A stretch of 64,000 bases of DNA from an uncultured Clostridia bacterium (GCA_928721565.1 OV788638.1:1426001-1490000); one strand, 5' to 3'. Numbered from the stretch's first letter, positions 18,659-28,206 are shown. Notes: a model not told the origin generated them from the sequence alone. Made by a program: numbers and translations.

Positions 18659-19444
18659 TCAAATTTCAAATTGCTTTAATTTCAAAATTGTTTTTACAAT
18701 TATATTATTTATTTTAGACTTAACTTTATTACTAAATCTTTGTTCTGTATTTTCTACATTATAAACATAAACTTCTAAGTTATTTTTTTCTATCCAAACA
18801 TTAAACAATCTTTCGGCTAAAAATCCAAAAACTCTTTTTTGATAGTCATTTCTCAATCCAAGCTCAATTCTCTTTTCTACATTACTTAATATTGTAAATA
18901 ACCATTCACAATATTTATCTATCAATTCTTTTTTTGCAACAAACATATTTAATGTATGAACAGAATGACCTTTCATTATTTTATCAAAACTTTCTAAATA
19001 TTCTGGATAAATTTCTTCTATTACTTGCCTACACCTTTCTAGATCAGAAGCAATATGACTTTTTTTATATACTTCATCTACTGTTAAAATAGTATACCAT
19101 TTAGGTGGTAAAATTATATCTTTCTTTTTATTATTTAATATTTTTAAAATATCATTTTTAGTTAAATAACCATTATTCTTTTTAAAAAATCTTCTATAAT
19201 GGCATAATCCTATATATTCACATTTTATATTTTTCCAAATCCAATATAAACCAGTTAATTCACAATAAAACTTATTTTTTTCCGATATATTATCTTTAGT
19301 AGAATCGATTAATATGTCTTTTTCATCAGTACTATTTTGCCCAACTAATAGCCTTTTATAAATTTTATCTAATTTCATCTTTTCTAAATTAACACTCTTA
19401 TGCATTACTACAAATATTTCAACATCATTTTTTTCATTCATCAA
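18659..19444 (-). CDS. DUF4422-family capsular glycosyltransferase
   Basis: A 261-residue soluble protein with the DUF4422 pattern: an N-terminal strand VEIFVVMHKS, then a FYCELTGLYWIWKN segment leading into YIGLCHYRRFF. Members are glycosyltransferases of capsule and O-antigen clusters. It overlaps the DUF1919 gene by 11 bp and precedes wzy by 41 bp. Donor and acceptor are unknown. Confidence 0.82.
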   Translation of the reverse strand: MMNEKNDVEIFVVMHKSVNLEKMKLDKIYKRLLVGQNSTDEKDILIDSTKDNISEKNKFYCELTGLYWIWKNIKCEYIGLCHYRRFFKKNNGYLTKNDILKILNNKKKDIILPPKWYTILTVDEVYKKSHIASDLERCRQVIEEIYPEYLESFDKIMKGHSVHTLNMFVAKKELIDKYCEWLFTILSNVEKRIELGLRNDYQKRVFGFLAERLFNVWIEKNNLEVYVYNVENTEQRFSNKVKSKINNIIVKTILKLKQFEI

Positions 19445-20111
19445 AAATTGTCTCCTTTTTTATCCCATTAATATATTTGGTAAGGTTTAAATATTTCGTA
19501 CAAAATAACATATCATCTTCTACAAATCCAGATTTACTATATTCTTTTATATATATAGATTCACTCTTAGTGAAATTATTATTTGCCGTAAAAAATATCT
19601 TATTTTTATAAGGTAATTTATTAAATTCATCAAACTCTTTATATTCACAACCATTTTGGTCATTAAATTTAACAATAAGATTTTTTAAATTAATTCTTTG
19701 CTTTCTTCTATTCCACTTTTCATATGCTTCATTTGAAGACTTATAATGTAGAAAATGTATTTCTATATCATTTAGTTTACCTATTGGATAACTCCCAAAT
19801 CTTTTATCTTTAGAAGAAATATATTTCTTATATCTCGAATCTTCAGGCTTTATAAATTTCATATCCATATTAATATATTCTTTCAAATTTTTTAAAAATA
19901 TAATATAGTCACCTGGCATTATAAATAATCCAACTGTTGGAGTTCTATATTCGATGCCATATCTTCTATAAACCCATCCAGCCCAACAGTTATTAGATAT
20001 TATAGAAAAATCACTATTAAGTATTTTTTTTCTTCTAAATCTTGATATATACTTTTCACTAATTCCTGTCGTTGTTTTTGAGCATATCTTTCTTATAACA
20101 ATTTTATTCAT
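19434..20111 (-). CDS. DUF1919-family exopolysaccharide protein
   Basis: A 225-residue protein with the DUF1919 signature near its start: FSIISNNCWAGWVYRRYG, then RTPTVGLFIMPGDYIIFLKNL. DUF1919 proteins occur only in surface polysaccharide clusters and are thought to add or modify a sugar or substituent; the reaction is not established. It overlaps the GT4 gene by 8 bp and the DUF4422 gene by 11 bp, showing translational coupling across the cluster. Confidence 0.78.
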   Translation of the reverse strand: MNKIVIRKICSKTTTGISEKYISRFRRKKILNSDFSIISNNCWAGWVYRRYGIEYRTPTVGLFIMPGDYIIFLKNLKEYINMDMKFIKPEDSRYKKYISSKDKRFGSYPIGKLNDIEIHFLHYKSSNEAYEKWNRRKQRINLKNLIVKFNDQNGCEYKEFDEFNKLPYKNKIFFTANNNFTKSESIYIKEYSKSGFVEDDMLFCTKYLNLTKYINGIKKETIFDE

Positions 20112-21219
20112 TTTCTATATTCCTCTCATCACAAAGGCTTATATAAATTCTTTTTAACTTTTGTGCTTCTACTTTTATATTAAACGAGTTGTTATCAAAA
20201 TATTTAATTTCTTCTCTTTTGAAATACTTATTACTAATACCTTCTTTCCAGCCGTCCAAATTTTTTAAAGATATAAATTTAACATTATCATTTATTTTTA
20301 CTTCTTTTGTTATTGTATCTGAAAATAAGCATGGTAGCCCATTGCATTGTGCTTCTATTCCAACAACTGGTAGCCCTTCATATAACGATGGCAATATGAA
20401 CAAATCAAAAGCACTATAAAATTTATATACATCATTTCTTGGATTAATAAAAATAACATTTTCTTCTAAATTATCTTTTCTTCTTTGCTCATGTAATTTG
20501 CTTTCCAAAGGTCCTGTTCCTATTATAAATACTTTGTATTTAATTTCTTTTTTATCCAACTCATTAGCAATATTTAATAAATATTCTTGATTTTTTTGAT
20601 GTACAAATCTGCCTATATTTCCAATTAGGCATTCATCGTTTTCTATGTTAAACTCATTTCTAATTTCTTTTCTATACACTTCATTAAACTCATATTTTTC
20701 ACAATTTATTGCATTATTAACAACATAATATTTTTTATTTTTAAACATAGCTCTTCCAGCTTTATCTGAACATGCAAAATAATTAGTAGCATTGTGTATC
20801 GTTAATGGCAATATTAAATTATTTCTAATTTGTTTTATTTTCTTATCACTTGTTACTGTAGCATGAGAATGAATAATTCTAACCTTTATTCCATATTTCT
20901 TTGCATAATATAAAAATATTGCTCCTGCATTTGCCACATGACAATGTATAATATCATATTTATTGGCATTTTCTTTAAAAAATTTTTTTATTTTATATAT
21001 ATAATCAACAAAATTTTTTGATGAGTTTTTAGATAAATTATATATCTTATTTCCTTTTGCATTTATTTCTTCAAAATAATCAGATTTTGTATCTAAATTA
21101 GCTATAACAAAATCCATATCAATATTTGAAATATTTCTATAATAATTCATTGCATAACTTGCAACACCATTTACTCTACTTAGACTTGGTACAACTTGTA
21201 ATATTTTTATTCCTTTCAC
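20104..21219 (-). CDS. GT4-family glycosyltransferase
   Basis: A 371-residue GT-B enzyme. The N-terminal acceptor domain begins ILQVVPSLSRVNGVASYAMN, with an HSHATVTSD segment in the middle. The C-terminal donor domain has IGNIGRFVHQKNQEYLL and the retaining EX7E motif in PSLYEGLPVVGIEAQ. It resembles EpsF/CapM-type enzymes that transfer hexoses from nucleotide sugars. It follows the MenD-like gene by 31 bp and overlaps the DUF1919 gene by 8 bp. Confidence 0.9.
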   Translation of the reverse strand: MKGIKILQVVPSLSRVNGVASYAMNYYRNISNIDMDFVIANLDTKSDYFEEINAKGNKIYNLSKNSSKNFVDYIYKIKKFFKENANKYDIIHCHVANAGAIFLYYAKKYGIKVRIIHSHATVTSDKKIKQIRNNLILPLTIHNATNYFACSDKAGRAMFKNKKYYVVNNAINCEKYEFNEVYRKEIRNEFNIENDECLIGNIGRFVHQKNQEYLLNIANELDKKEIKYKVFIIGTGPLESKLHEQRRKDNLEENVIFINPRNDVYKFYSAFDLFILPSLYEGLPVVGIEAQCNGLPCLFSDTITKEVKINDNVKFISLKNLDGWKEGISNKYFKREEIKYFDNNSFNIKVEAQKLKRIYISLCDERNIENE

Positions 21220-21250
21220 AGTCCTATTTTCCTTTACTTTTTAATATCAT

Positions 21251-23017
21251 TTATTTAAATGCATTAATAATTTTTTTGAATTTTTCTTGTCCAAAACTTC
21301 TCTTTATATATTTTTTTGCTCCACTCATTACTGTTGTTTTTAAACTTGTTGGCCTACTTAACTTATAAAATTCAAGTATGTTTTTTGCATCATCTTTCAT
21401 TTCTGTAAATACTTCAAAAAATATTGGCTTATCTGTTTTATTGTTTAAAAACTTTTTTAAGTTTTCATCATAACTCTTCTTGTCATAAGCTGATAAATAT
21501 TCAAATCCATTTGATTTCACCCAGCCTTCTGCTTTTGTATCATGTCTAGCTGTTGTATGTTTATCACTCAGTTCATTTATCCAAGTATGATTATAATAAA
21601 ATTCAGATCCCCCATGATTATTTATTAATAATATATGAACGTTATTATTAATCATATTTACTCGTAATGCGTTCATATCATAAAAAAACGCTAAATCTCC
21701 TATAATTAAATAGCTTTGCTTCTCTTTGCTAGCACATGCCTGTCCTAAAAAAGAAGAAAGACATCCATCAATCCCATAAGTTCCTATATTAGCATATGTC
21801 TTAATATTCTTATTAAGATTAAAATAATTAGAAATTCTAATACTATCATTTATACTTAAATGTAAAATTGAATTTTCTGGAATATTTTCAACAACATTTT
21901 TTATTGCATAAATACTTGAATAGTCATATTCTGGATAAATGACCATATCTGAATAGCTTTTAAATTTAGTATAATATTCTTTGTTATTACTAATCCCTTC
22001 CACATTATTCATATATTCAAAAAAATATTCTGCTGAACATTCGAAAATATTAGTTAGCCCTTTAAATAAGTCTATCACACTTCCATCTTCTTGAATTAAC
22101 CAATGTTCAAATTTTCCATAATTATTCTTTAGTTGTCCTTTTATTCCTGAAAATACTTGTCCACCAAAAGAAATTACGATATCTGGCATTAATTGTTTCA
22201 TTCTATCATAGTCTATATAATCAGATTCCATACAAATAATACTGTTTATTCCTTCTTCCAAGTTTAAATTTGACATATGATCTAATATTACTGCTGAATT
22301 ATATTTTTCAAAAAACTCATGAATATCTTCGTTCAATTTTGATGATGTATTACTTTTTTGTCCACATATAACTAAAATCTTTTGAGCTTTAATTAGTTTT
22401 TCTTGTTTTTCTTTCCAAATTTTTTCTTTATCAAATAATGAAACTCTATCAATTTTTCTAACTTCTGGCAATTTATTTACATTAAATGTTATATTATATG
22501 AATTTGTTGGAATATTTATATGAACAGGTCCAGTAATTCCATTATGATCAAGTTCTAATAATGCTTCATTTATTAGTCTTTGGCAATAAATTTCATCATT
22601 TCTATTATTAATAATCGGCAAATTAACTGATTTCTTCACGTGCCTATCAAACATCCCTACTTGATTGATCATTTGGTCTTCTCTTTGCCCTAACATTTGT
22701 GGGTCTCTATCACTTGTTAAAATAACAATTGGAACTCCTTGATAATATGCCTCTGCAACAGGTGGCCAATAGTTACAAGATGCTGTAGATGCAGTACATG
22801 ATATAACAACTGGCTCATTTAATTCTTGTGCTAAACCCAAAGCAAAATATCCCGCACTTCTTTCATCTACAACAGAATAACATTTAAAATCTTCATCTGC
22901 TTCAACTGAATGTACAAAAGGTACATTTCTAGAACCAGCAGACAATACACAGTGTCTTATGCCATATTTCTTTAGTAATGCAATTAAAATTTGATAACTT
23001 TTTATTTCTGTATACAT
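21251..23017 (-). CDS. MenD-like ThDP-dependent enzyme in a capsule cluster
   Basis: A 588-residue enzyme with the three-domain fold of ThDP-dependent decarboxylases. Domain 1 carries the ThDP-activating Glu in VVDERSAGYFALG and the SRNVPF segment seen in MenD (SEPHCHC synthase); SDRDPQMLGQREDQMINQVGMF also matches MenD. The cofactor motif is in the last third (IIGDLAFFYDMNAL). MenD joins ThDP-bound succinic semialdehyde to isochorismate in menaquinone synthesis, but no other men gene is nearby. Here it sits between a pyruvyl transferase and a GT4 gene in a capsule cluster, suggesting a modified role, perhaps adding a decarboxylated 2-oxoacid unit to a sugar. Family is sure; substrate is not. 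Confidence 0.75.
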   Translation of the reverse strand: MYTEIKSYQILIALLKKYGIRHCVLSAGSRNVPFVHSVEADEDFKCYSVVDERSAGYFALGLAQELNEPVVISCTASTASCNYWPPVAEAYYQGVPIVILTSDRDPQMLGQREDQMINQVGMFDRHVKKSVNLPIINNRNDEIYCQRLINEALLELDHNGITGPVHINIPTNSYNITFNVNKLPEVRKIDRVSLFDKEKIWKEKQEKLIKAQKILVICGQKSNTSSKLNEDIHEFFEKYNSAVILDHMSNLNLEEGINSIICMESDYIDYDRMKQLMPDIVISFGGQVFSGIKGQLKNNYGKFEHWLIQEDGSVIDLFKGLTNIFECSAEYFFEYMNNVEGISNNKEYYTKFKSYSDMVIYPEYDYSSIYAIKNVVENIPENSILHLSINDSIRISNYFNLNKNIKTYANIGTYGIDGCLSSFLGQACASKEKQSYLIIGDLAFFYDMNALRVNMINNNVHILLINNHGGSEFYYNHTWINELSDKHTTARHDTKAEGWVKSNGFEYLSAYDKKSYDENLKKFLNNKTDKPIFFEVFTEMKDDAKNILEFYKLSRPTSLKTTVMSGAKKYIKRSFGQEKFKKIINAFK

Positions 23018-23074
23018 TTTTTTCCTCTAACTTTCTATACTAATTAATAACTTAAATCTGACATTTTTATATGT

Positions 23075-24187
23075 CTATTTTAGTACATTTTCCAAATACT
23101 CATTTGCTCTTGTTCTTTCCATTTTCAATATTTTATTAGCTTCCTCAAAATTAACTTCATTGTTTGCTAACGAAACATCATTATAATCATCAACAATTCT
23201 TGATTGTAAATTAGTAATTTCTAAAATACTTTTTACCCTCGTACTATATTTTTCAGGAAATACAATCATAAATTGTGTATTAAAATTAATAGAAAAAGCA
23301 GTTGCATGAAAAGAATCTGTTACAACATATGTTGCATTTTTAATTAGTGAAAGAAAATCTTCAACTTTAACATTACATTTCATCTTTCCTTTTTTATAAA
23401 ATTCATGTAATGCATATGAAACATAATATATATCTAAATTCTTTTCTTTTGCTAACTTTTCAACATATGCATCGATTTTTTTATTTCTATTCAAGTTATA
23501 TACAAATATATATTTCTTATTTTCATATTTTTTTGAAGCTACTTTTGACCATTCATCTCCACTTAATAACAGTGTTGGGTCTAATACATTAATTCCACTA
23601 TGTATTCCTAGATTTTCTAAAATTTCAACACCTGATTTTTCACGCATTGCAATATCCGAATATTTCATTAATGATTTTTTTGTTTCTTCTTTTTCCCAAT
23701 CTTCTAATTTTCCCTTTCCAAAACTTGCAGCATACGCAAAACATTTTTTACCATTTGTTTCAAAATCCAAGAAAAATGGACGGTCAATTTTTTCATTCCA
23801 ACCAGAATTCCACACTTGATCACTACCAGTACAATAAAAATCTGCTTTAGGAGGATTTTTTATAAAATCTTCCTCATTTTTATATATTCTATCACTTAAA
23901 TTAAGTTTTTTCTTTATAAATCCATGAAATCTTTTAAATCTTAAGCCATATGACGGAAACATTATAATTCTGGCAACATTCCTAATTATAAAACTCTTTT
24001 TGAACTTATCACCTTTATTCTTGATTCTTTTTAACATTCCTAACATATGCATTCGTTCTGGATAGTAATCTATGAATTCAACATCATATCCTTTTTTTTC
24101 TAAAACTTCTTGAGTAGCATATGCCTGTAATACTGAGCCATAATTTACTATTCTATGTAGTGTAATTACACTTATTTTCTTTTTCAT
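23075..24187 (-). CDS. polysaccharide pyruvyl transferase family protein
   Basis: A 370-residue GT-B-like protein of the pyruvyl transferase family (PF04230 type). It begins with the typical SVITLHRIVNYGSVLQAYATQEVLEKKGYDV, continues with DYYPER, and has FYCTGSDQVWNSGW, an FAYAASFGK segment and TDSFHATAFSINF in the C-terminal half. Such enzymes add pyruvate ketals from phosphoenolpyruvate to capsule sugars, making them acidic. Its first 35 bp overlap the end of the GT2 gene. Confidence 0.88.
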   Translation of the reverse strand: MKKKISVITLHRIVNYGSVLQAYATQEVLEKKGYDVEFIDYYPERMHMLGMLKRIKNKGDKFKKSFIIRNVARIIMFPSYGLRFKRFHGFIKKKLNLSDRIYKNEEDFIKNPPKADFYCTGSDQVWNSGWNEKIDRPFFLDFETNGKKCFAYAASFGKGKLEDWEKEETKKSLMKYSDIAMREKSGVEILENLGIHSGINVLDPTLLLSGDEWSKVASKKYENKKYIFVYNLNRNKKIDAYVEKLAKEKNLDIYYVSYALHEFYKKGKMKCNVKVEDFLSLIKNATYVVTDSFHATAFSINFNTQFMIVFPEKYSTRVKSILEITNLQSRIVDDYNDVSLANNEVNFEEANKILKMERTRANEYLENVLK

Positions 24188-25040
24188 GTATTCTCCCCTT
24201 TTTATTCTGTTTCTTTCTTAAAACTTTTCTATACAATAAATCTCTAATCTGGTTCGGCATCAAGCACATTATAATATGAGCACATGAACTAATAACAAAA
24301 TCCTTTTTGGAATAAAAACCATTATGTAATTGTTCCTTTTTAAACTTCAATATAGATTTTAAATATTTAAGTCCTCCCCTACGTTTATAAAAATCCGTGC
24401 TAACTCTCATGAACACTAAAATCTCTTGAAAATTATAGCATCTTGCCTCATGTTCTATCATTCTTATCCACATATCATAATCTTCTACCAAATAATAAGA
24501 ACGATAATTTCCTGCTTCTAAAACCTTTGATTTTCTCAACATTACTGATGGATGTCCAAAGGGATTTCGTCTCCTTGCAAATTTCTTTATTTCTTCATTA
24601 GTTTCTGGCAGAATCCTATATGCCTGTATATTATTTGTATTATCTATGAATTCTGCAACACTTGAACCAACTATATCTAACTCAGGTTGTTCTCTAAATT
24701 TTTCCAATTGTCTTTCGCATCTATCTTTAATTGAAATATCGTCAGAATCCATTCTAGCAATCAATTCATTTTTGCATGCTTTTACGCCAATCGCAAGTGC
24801 AGGTCCCAATCCAACATTATCTTCAATCTCTATAACATTTAATATATTGGGATATTTTTTATAATACTCAGATATAATATCATCTAATTCTTTTGTTAAT
24901 TTTCCATCTTTAATAATGACAAAATCATTGGTCATCATTGTCTGATTAAATATACTTTCTATACTTTCTCTTAACCATTCCGCTTTTTCCTTATAGTAAA
25001 CACTCATCAAAACACTATAACTTTGCAAGTTTTCAGTCAT
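24153..25040 (-). CDS. GT2-family glycosyltransferase
   Basis: A 295-residue GT-A enzyme: SVLMSVYYKEKAEWLRESIESIF at the start, FVIIKDG, and the metal-binding DSDD in ARMDSDDISIKDRCERQ. A NPFGHPSVMLRKS segment and VEDYDMWIRM near residue 190 hold the catalytic-base Glu-Asp. The C terminus is hydrophobic then basic. It starts at the last base of the initiating sugar transferase gene and overlaps the pyruvyl transferase gene by 35 bp. Confidence 0.9.
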   Translation of the reverse strand: MTENLQSYSVLMSVYYKEKAEWLRESIESIFNQTMMTNDFVIIKDGKLTKELDDIISEYYKKYPNILNVIEIEDNVGLGPALAIGVKACKNELIARMDSDDISIKDRCERQLEKFREQPELDIVGSSVAEFIDNTNNIQAYRILPETNEEIKKFARRRNPFGHPSVMLRKSKVLEAGNYRSYYLVEDYDMWIRMIEHEARCYNFQEILVFMRVSTDFYKRRGGLKYLKSILKFKKEQLHNGFYSKKDFVISSCAHIIMCLMPNQIRDLLYRKVLRKKQNKKGRIHEKENKCNYTT

Positions 25041-25738
25041 CAGATTGCTCCCTCTCTCTTAATTACCGCTTCAATCGTCTTAAAGAACACCTTAACATCC
25101 AACTTTAAAGACAAATTATCTATGTAAAACAGTTCCATTTGCATACGTTGTTCATAGCTTGTACAGCTTCTTCCGTTTGCAGCCCAAAATCCTGTAAGAC
25201 CAGGTGTAACACTTAAAAATTTTTCTATGTTTGATCCATATCTTTTTAATTCTTCTGCAACAACAGGTCTTGGCCCTATTATTGACAAATCACCTTTTAA
25301 TATATTTATTAATTGTGGTAATTCATCTAAACTTGTTTTTCTTATAAATTTTCCTACTTTAGTTACTCTAGGGTCATTTGATAATTTATAATTTTCTTTA
25401 TACTCCTTCATCTGTTCTGGTGTAAAACTCTTTATTAAATCTTCAGCATTATCTACCATTGATCTAAATTTGTATATTTTTATAATTTTTCCATCTTTTC
25501 CTATACGTGTATGTTTAAAGAAAACTGGTCCTTTAGATTCTAATTTTATTGCTAATGCTATTATTAAGAATACCGGTGATAGCACTATCATTCCTACTAA
25601 AGCTAGCATTATATCCAAAAATCTTTTTATAAATTTATATGATTCTAATACATCTAAAAGCTTCCTATAGCTTTTAATAGGCATTTTTAATATCTCAATA
25701 TTTTCTAAAGAATTCTCTCTAGTAAATTCTGTATTCAC
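25040..25738 (-). CDS. initiating undecaprenyl-phosphate sugar transferase
   Basis: A 232-residue PF02397-type phosphoglycosyl transferase that loads the first sugar-1-phosphate on undecaprenyl phosphate. A single re-entrant membrane segment (about residues 38-62) is followed by GPVFFKHTRIGKDGK, IYKFRSM, the DELPQL motif, GDLSIIGPRP and PGLTGFWAANGR. Only the catalytic domain is present, without the large N-terminal membrane domain of WbaP types. As the first glycosyl step it sits near the head of the assembly cluster, 49 bp after the VanZ-family gene. Confidence 0.93.
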   Translation of the reverse strand: MNTEFTRENSLENIEILKMPIKSYRKLLDVLESYKFIKRFLDIMLALVGMIVLSPVFLIIALAIKLESKGPVFFKHTRIGKDGKIIKIYKFRSMVDNAEDLIKSFTPEQMKEYKENYKLSNDPRVTKVGKFIRKTSLDELPQLINILKGDLSIIGPRPVVAEELKRYGSNIEKFLSVTPGLTGFWAANGRSCTSYEQRMQMELFYIDNLSLKLDVKVFFKTIEAVIKREGAI

Positions 25739-25786
25739 TTTTGTTCCCCCCTCTAAAATTCTTTAATTATTACACTAGTAACAACA

Positions 25787-26293
25787 CTATATTTTAGTTT
25801 TTAATTCTTCTGTATCATTTCTCGAAACTCGTTCTATGCATTTTCTAAGCACTATATAAATTCCAATTCCCGTAAGAACTCCCAAAGTATCAATTCCTAT
25901 GTCAAAAAATCTAGCACTTCTTCCTGGCACAAAAAATTGATGGAGTTCATCTGTCACTGCATAAAATGCCCCAAAAATCAAACTTCCACAAACTTGTTGC
26001 CTTCTAGGCTTGTCTAATGTATATGAATAGCTCATTATTAGAATCCCACCAACCGTATAAATACTATAATGTGCAAGTTTTCTAATAACTTTTTCTAAAT
26101 TTGCAATAAATTGTTCATTTTGAGCTTTCGAATTATTTCCTACCATATCTATAATTACTTTTGTTACTTTTTGACTTGTATTACTTGATTTAGTTCCTCC
26201 TTGGTTTGAAAAACTAAATATAACTACCATCCATATTACTATCAATATTATTTTAATTATTTTTATTTGTTGCTTTTTGTCGTTTTTTTTCAT
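25787..26293 (-). CDS. VanZ-family membrane protein
   Basis: A 168-residue protein with four helices and VanZ family signatures: IFSFSNQGG after the first helix, RKLAHYSIYTVGGIL, TDELHQFFVPGRSARFFDIGIDTLG. VanZ-like proteins confer low teicoplanin resistance in enterococci, but chromosomal homologues have no defined role. It is first in line with the capsule assembly genes, 49 bp ahead of the sugar transferase. A TTGAAA-17-TATATT promoter-like pair (26303-26331, minus) lies so close to the ATG that the transcript would be almost leaderless; I treat that as tentative. Confidence 0.82.
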   Translation of the reverse strand: MKKNDKKQQIKIIKIILIVIWMVVIFSFSNQGGTKSSNTSQKVTKVIIDMVGNNSKAQNEQFIANLEKVIRKLAHYSIYTVGGILIMSYSYTLDKPRRQQVCGSLIFGAFYAVTDELHQFFVPGRSARFFDIGIDTLGVLTGIGIYIVLRKCIERVSRNDTEELKTKI

Positions 26294-26395
26294 ATCATCT
26301 TTAATATATCATTACTAAAACTTTTTTTCAATAGTTTTTATATATTTTAAATAGTTAATTTCTGCTAATACGTTCTTACTAAACTCAGAACAAAT

Positions 26396-26442
26396 AAGAA
26401 AAATAGCAAGAATATTATACTTAACATTCCTGCTATTTTCTT
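26396..26442 (-). terminator. terminator of hpf
   Basis: An imperfect stem on the minus strand (AAAATAGCAGGAAT with ATTCTTGCTATTTT), directly followed by TTCTTATTTG, 24 bp beyond the hpf stop. Confidence 0.75.
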
Positions 26443-26465
26443 TCAATCTATTATATTACTTTGCC

Positions 26466-26990
26466 TTAAGCCTCTGGCTCAATTAAACCATAATTTTTAC
26501 CATCTTTTAATTTGTGAATAACATTAACTTTAGAAGTTTCAACATTAACAAATGCTAAGAACATTTGAGTTGGTCTTTCTTGTAATTTTAGTTTAGCATC
26601 TTCTGGTGTCATAGGTTTAATGTCATAATATTCAGTTTTTAAGATTTCATCTGTAACTTCATGAACTTGCTCTTGAACATCTAAAGATTTTAAACTAGCT
26701 TCTTTCATCATTTTGTCTTTTTTAGTTTTTGATTTTCTAATTTGACCTTCTAATATATCTATATCTTTATCTATTGATGCATATAGATCTTTATCTTCTG
26801 TTATAGCTCTAAACATTTCTCCATTTGCTGATACTTTAATTTCTGCAATTTGTACATTTTTTTCTACTTTTAGCATTACATCAGCAGTAGCATCTTCAAA
26901 ATATTTTGCTATTCTGTCCATTTTTCTTTCTACATAATCGTTTATTGCTTCTGTTACCTTTAGTTCCTTTCCTGTTATTTTTATTTGCAT
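26466..26990 (-). CDS. hpf: long-form ribosome hibernation promoting factor
   Basis: A 174-residue protein. The N-terminal half is the S30AE/YfiA domain (beginning MQIKITGKELKVTEAINDYVERK), and the C-terminal third (from about residue 118) is the dimerisation domain with FLAFVNVETSKVNVIHKLKDGKNYGLIEP. Long HPF joins two ribosomes into inactive 100S dimers in stationary phase. A strong sigma-A promoter lies 44-72 bp upstream, and an IS element has inserted just beyond that promoter, leaving hpf transcription intact. Confidence 0.95.
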   Translation of the reverse strand: MQIKITGKELKVTEAINDYVERKMDRIAKYFEDATADVMLKVEKNVQIAEIKVSANGEMFRAITEDKDLYASIDKDIDILEGQIRKSKTKKDKMMKEASLKSLDVQEQVHEVTDEILKTEYYDIKPMTPEDAKLKLQERPTQMFLAFVNVETSKVNVIHKLKDGKNYGLIEPEA

Positions 26991-27033
26991 AAAAATCGCT
27001 CCTCTCTTCGTTATATTTTTTTAGTATACCTTC

Positions 27034-27062
27034 ATTATACCTTTTATTACTATTTTTGGCAA
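27034..27062 (-). promoter_or_regulatory. sigma-A promoter of hpf
   Basis: Minus-strand TTGCCA (27057-27062) and TATAAT (27034-27039) with 17 bp between. Only 4 bp separate the -35 box from the direct repeat that borders the IS element. Confidence 0.82.
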
Positions 27063-27066
27063 GGTT

Positions 27067-27091
27067 TTGTTGAAATTTTCTCATTTTTGTG
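27067..27091. repeat. 25-bp direct repeat, left flank of the IS element
   Basis: Identical over 25 bp to 28207-28231 and abutting the left end of the IS481-like element, so probably its target duplication. The original site would have been the intergenic region between divergent hpf and mutS2. Confidence 0.85.
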
Positions 27092-28206
27092 TGTAGGTTT
27101 GTCAAACATATGTCACACTTTATTGATGAATCTAGTGTTTCGTATACCAAATATGATATGTTGGCTCTACAATGCTTGAAATTCCTCATATTTCTCATTT
27201 GGACTTTTCCATCCTAATGGTTTCATTGGAAAGTTATTATACTCTCTTGACCAATGCCTTAATTTTTCTTTAAAATCTTCAAAACTTACAAATATTCTCT
27301 TGTAATAAAATCTTTCTTGATCCTTTCTATGACTTCTTTCTACTTTTCCGTTATGTCTTGGTGTCCTTGGTTTTATTAGTTTATGCTCTATTCCCATTTC
27401 TTCCATTCTCTTTTCAAACATTGTCTTCTCTTTTGCTTTTCTCGAATTTAGTCTATTTGTAAATTCAAATCCATTGTCTGTTTGTATACATTCTATTTTA
27501 TATTTGAATTTCTTTATTATTATTTCTAAAAATTGTGTTGATGCATAGGTACTATGTTCTTTGCTAGCCCATAATACTCTCTGCCTTGTATACTCATCTA
27601 TTGCTGTATATTGATAATATTTCTCTTCTAGCTCTTTCAATTCATTTGACATACATTTCTGTGGCACATATTTTACATCTATTTGTATTCTTTCTCCTGG
27701 ATGACTCATTTTCTGATATGGTTTTGGTTCATATTTTTTCTTTTTACTTGGTGCTTTTTTATATATTCCTAGTCTTTGCATCACCCTATACAAACTCGTT
27801 ATTTGCCTTGTATATCCGTTTCTCATCAATTTTATCCACAATACCACTAACCCTGCGTCTGGGTTTTGAGCTTTATATTTCTTTATCATTTTTATTTCTT
27901 CCTGTGTATGTTGATTTGGGTGTGAATGTGGTCTTCTTGATTTATTCACTAATGATTTTCTACTTCCATCATATTTTTCTCTCCATCTATATATTGTTTT
28001 TCTATGCTGTTTATATCTTTTCGCTGCTTCTGTCACTCCGTGTTTTAATGAATATTCTACAACTGATTGCTTAAATATTATATCTTGTGTTATACTATTC
28101 ATAGGAAATACCTTCTTTCGATATTAGTTTTGTGGTAAAAACATTATATCATATTGGTATTTCCTTTTTTTACTCTTTAGTGTGACATATCTATTGTAAA
28201 CCTATA
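27092..28206 (-). mobile_element. IS481-like insertion sequence with inverted ends
   Basis: An 1115-bp element holding one transposase gene. Its ends are imperfect inverted repeats: about 22 of 28 bases match between 27092-27119 and the reverse complement of 28179-28206, including TAGGTTT and ATATGTCACACT. Identical 25-bp direct repeats abut both ends. IS481 elements usually make duplications of about 4-15 bp, so 25 bp is unusual and hints at a divergent subgroup. The transposase is intact, so the element may be active. Confidence 0.85.
27167..28102 (-). CDS. IS481-like DDE transposase
   Basis: A 311-residue transposase. The N-terminal helix-turn-helix (VVEYSLKHGVTEAAKRYKQH, then KTIYRWREKY) is followed by an rve-type catalytic core. 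The DDE residues can be placed in IQIDVKYV, IQTDNGFEF and HNGKVERSH. It ends with the YNNFPMKPLGWKSPNEKYEEF segment common in IS481 and IS3 relatives. No frameshift or stop is present. It is the only gene in the element. Confidence 0.93.
   Translation of the reverse strand: MNSITQDIIFKQSVVEYSLKHGVTEAAKRYKQHRKTIYRWREKYDGSRKSLVNKSRRPHSHPNQHTQEEIKMIKKYKAQNPDAGLVVLWIKLMRNGYTRQITSLYRVMQRLGIYKKAPSKKKKYEPKPYQKMSHPGERIQIDVKYVPQKCMSNELKELEEKYYQYTAIDEYTRQRVLWASKEHSTYASTQFLEIIIKKFKYKIECIQTDNGFEFTNRLNSRKAKEKTMFEKRMEEMGIEHKLIKPRTPRHNGKVERSHRKDQERFYYKRIFVSFEDFKEKLRHWSREYNNFPMKPLGWKSPNEKYEEFQAL

Noticed and set aside
26303..26331. Promoter directly before the VanZ-family gene
   Set aside because: The TTGAAA-17-TATATT pair is good, but the transcript would start about 3 bases before the ATG; not called as a feature.
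26896..27198. Minus-strand frame overlapping hpf and its promoter
   Set aside because: It covers the hpf promoter, the 25-bp repeat and the IS left end; coding is implausible.
27586..28074. Plus-strand 162-codon frame inside the IS
   Set aside because: It is the antisense of the transposase gene with hydrophobic, low-complexity translation; no ribosome site.
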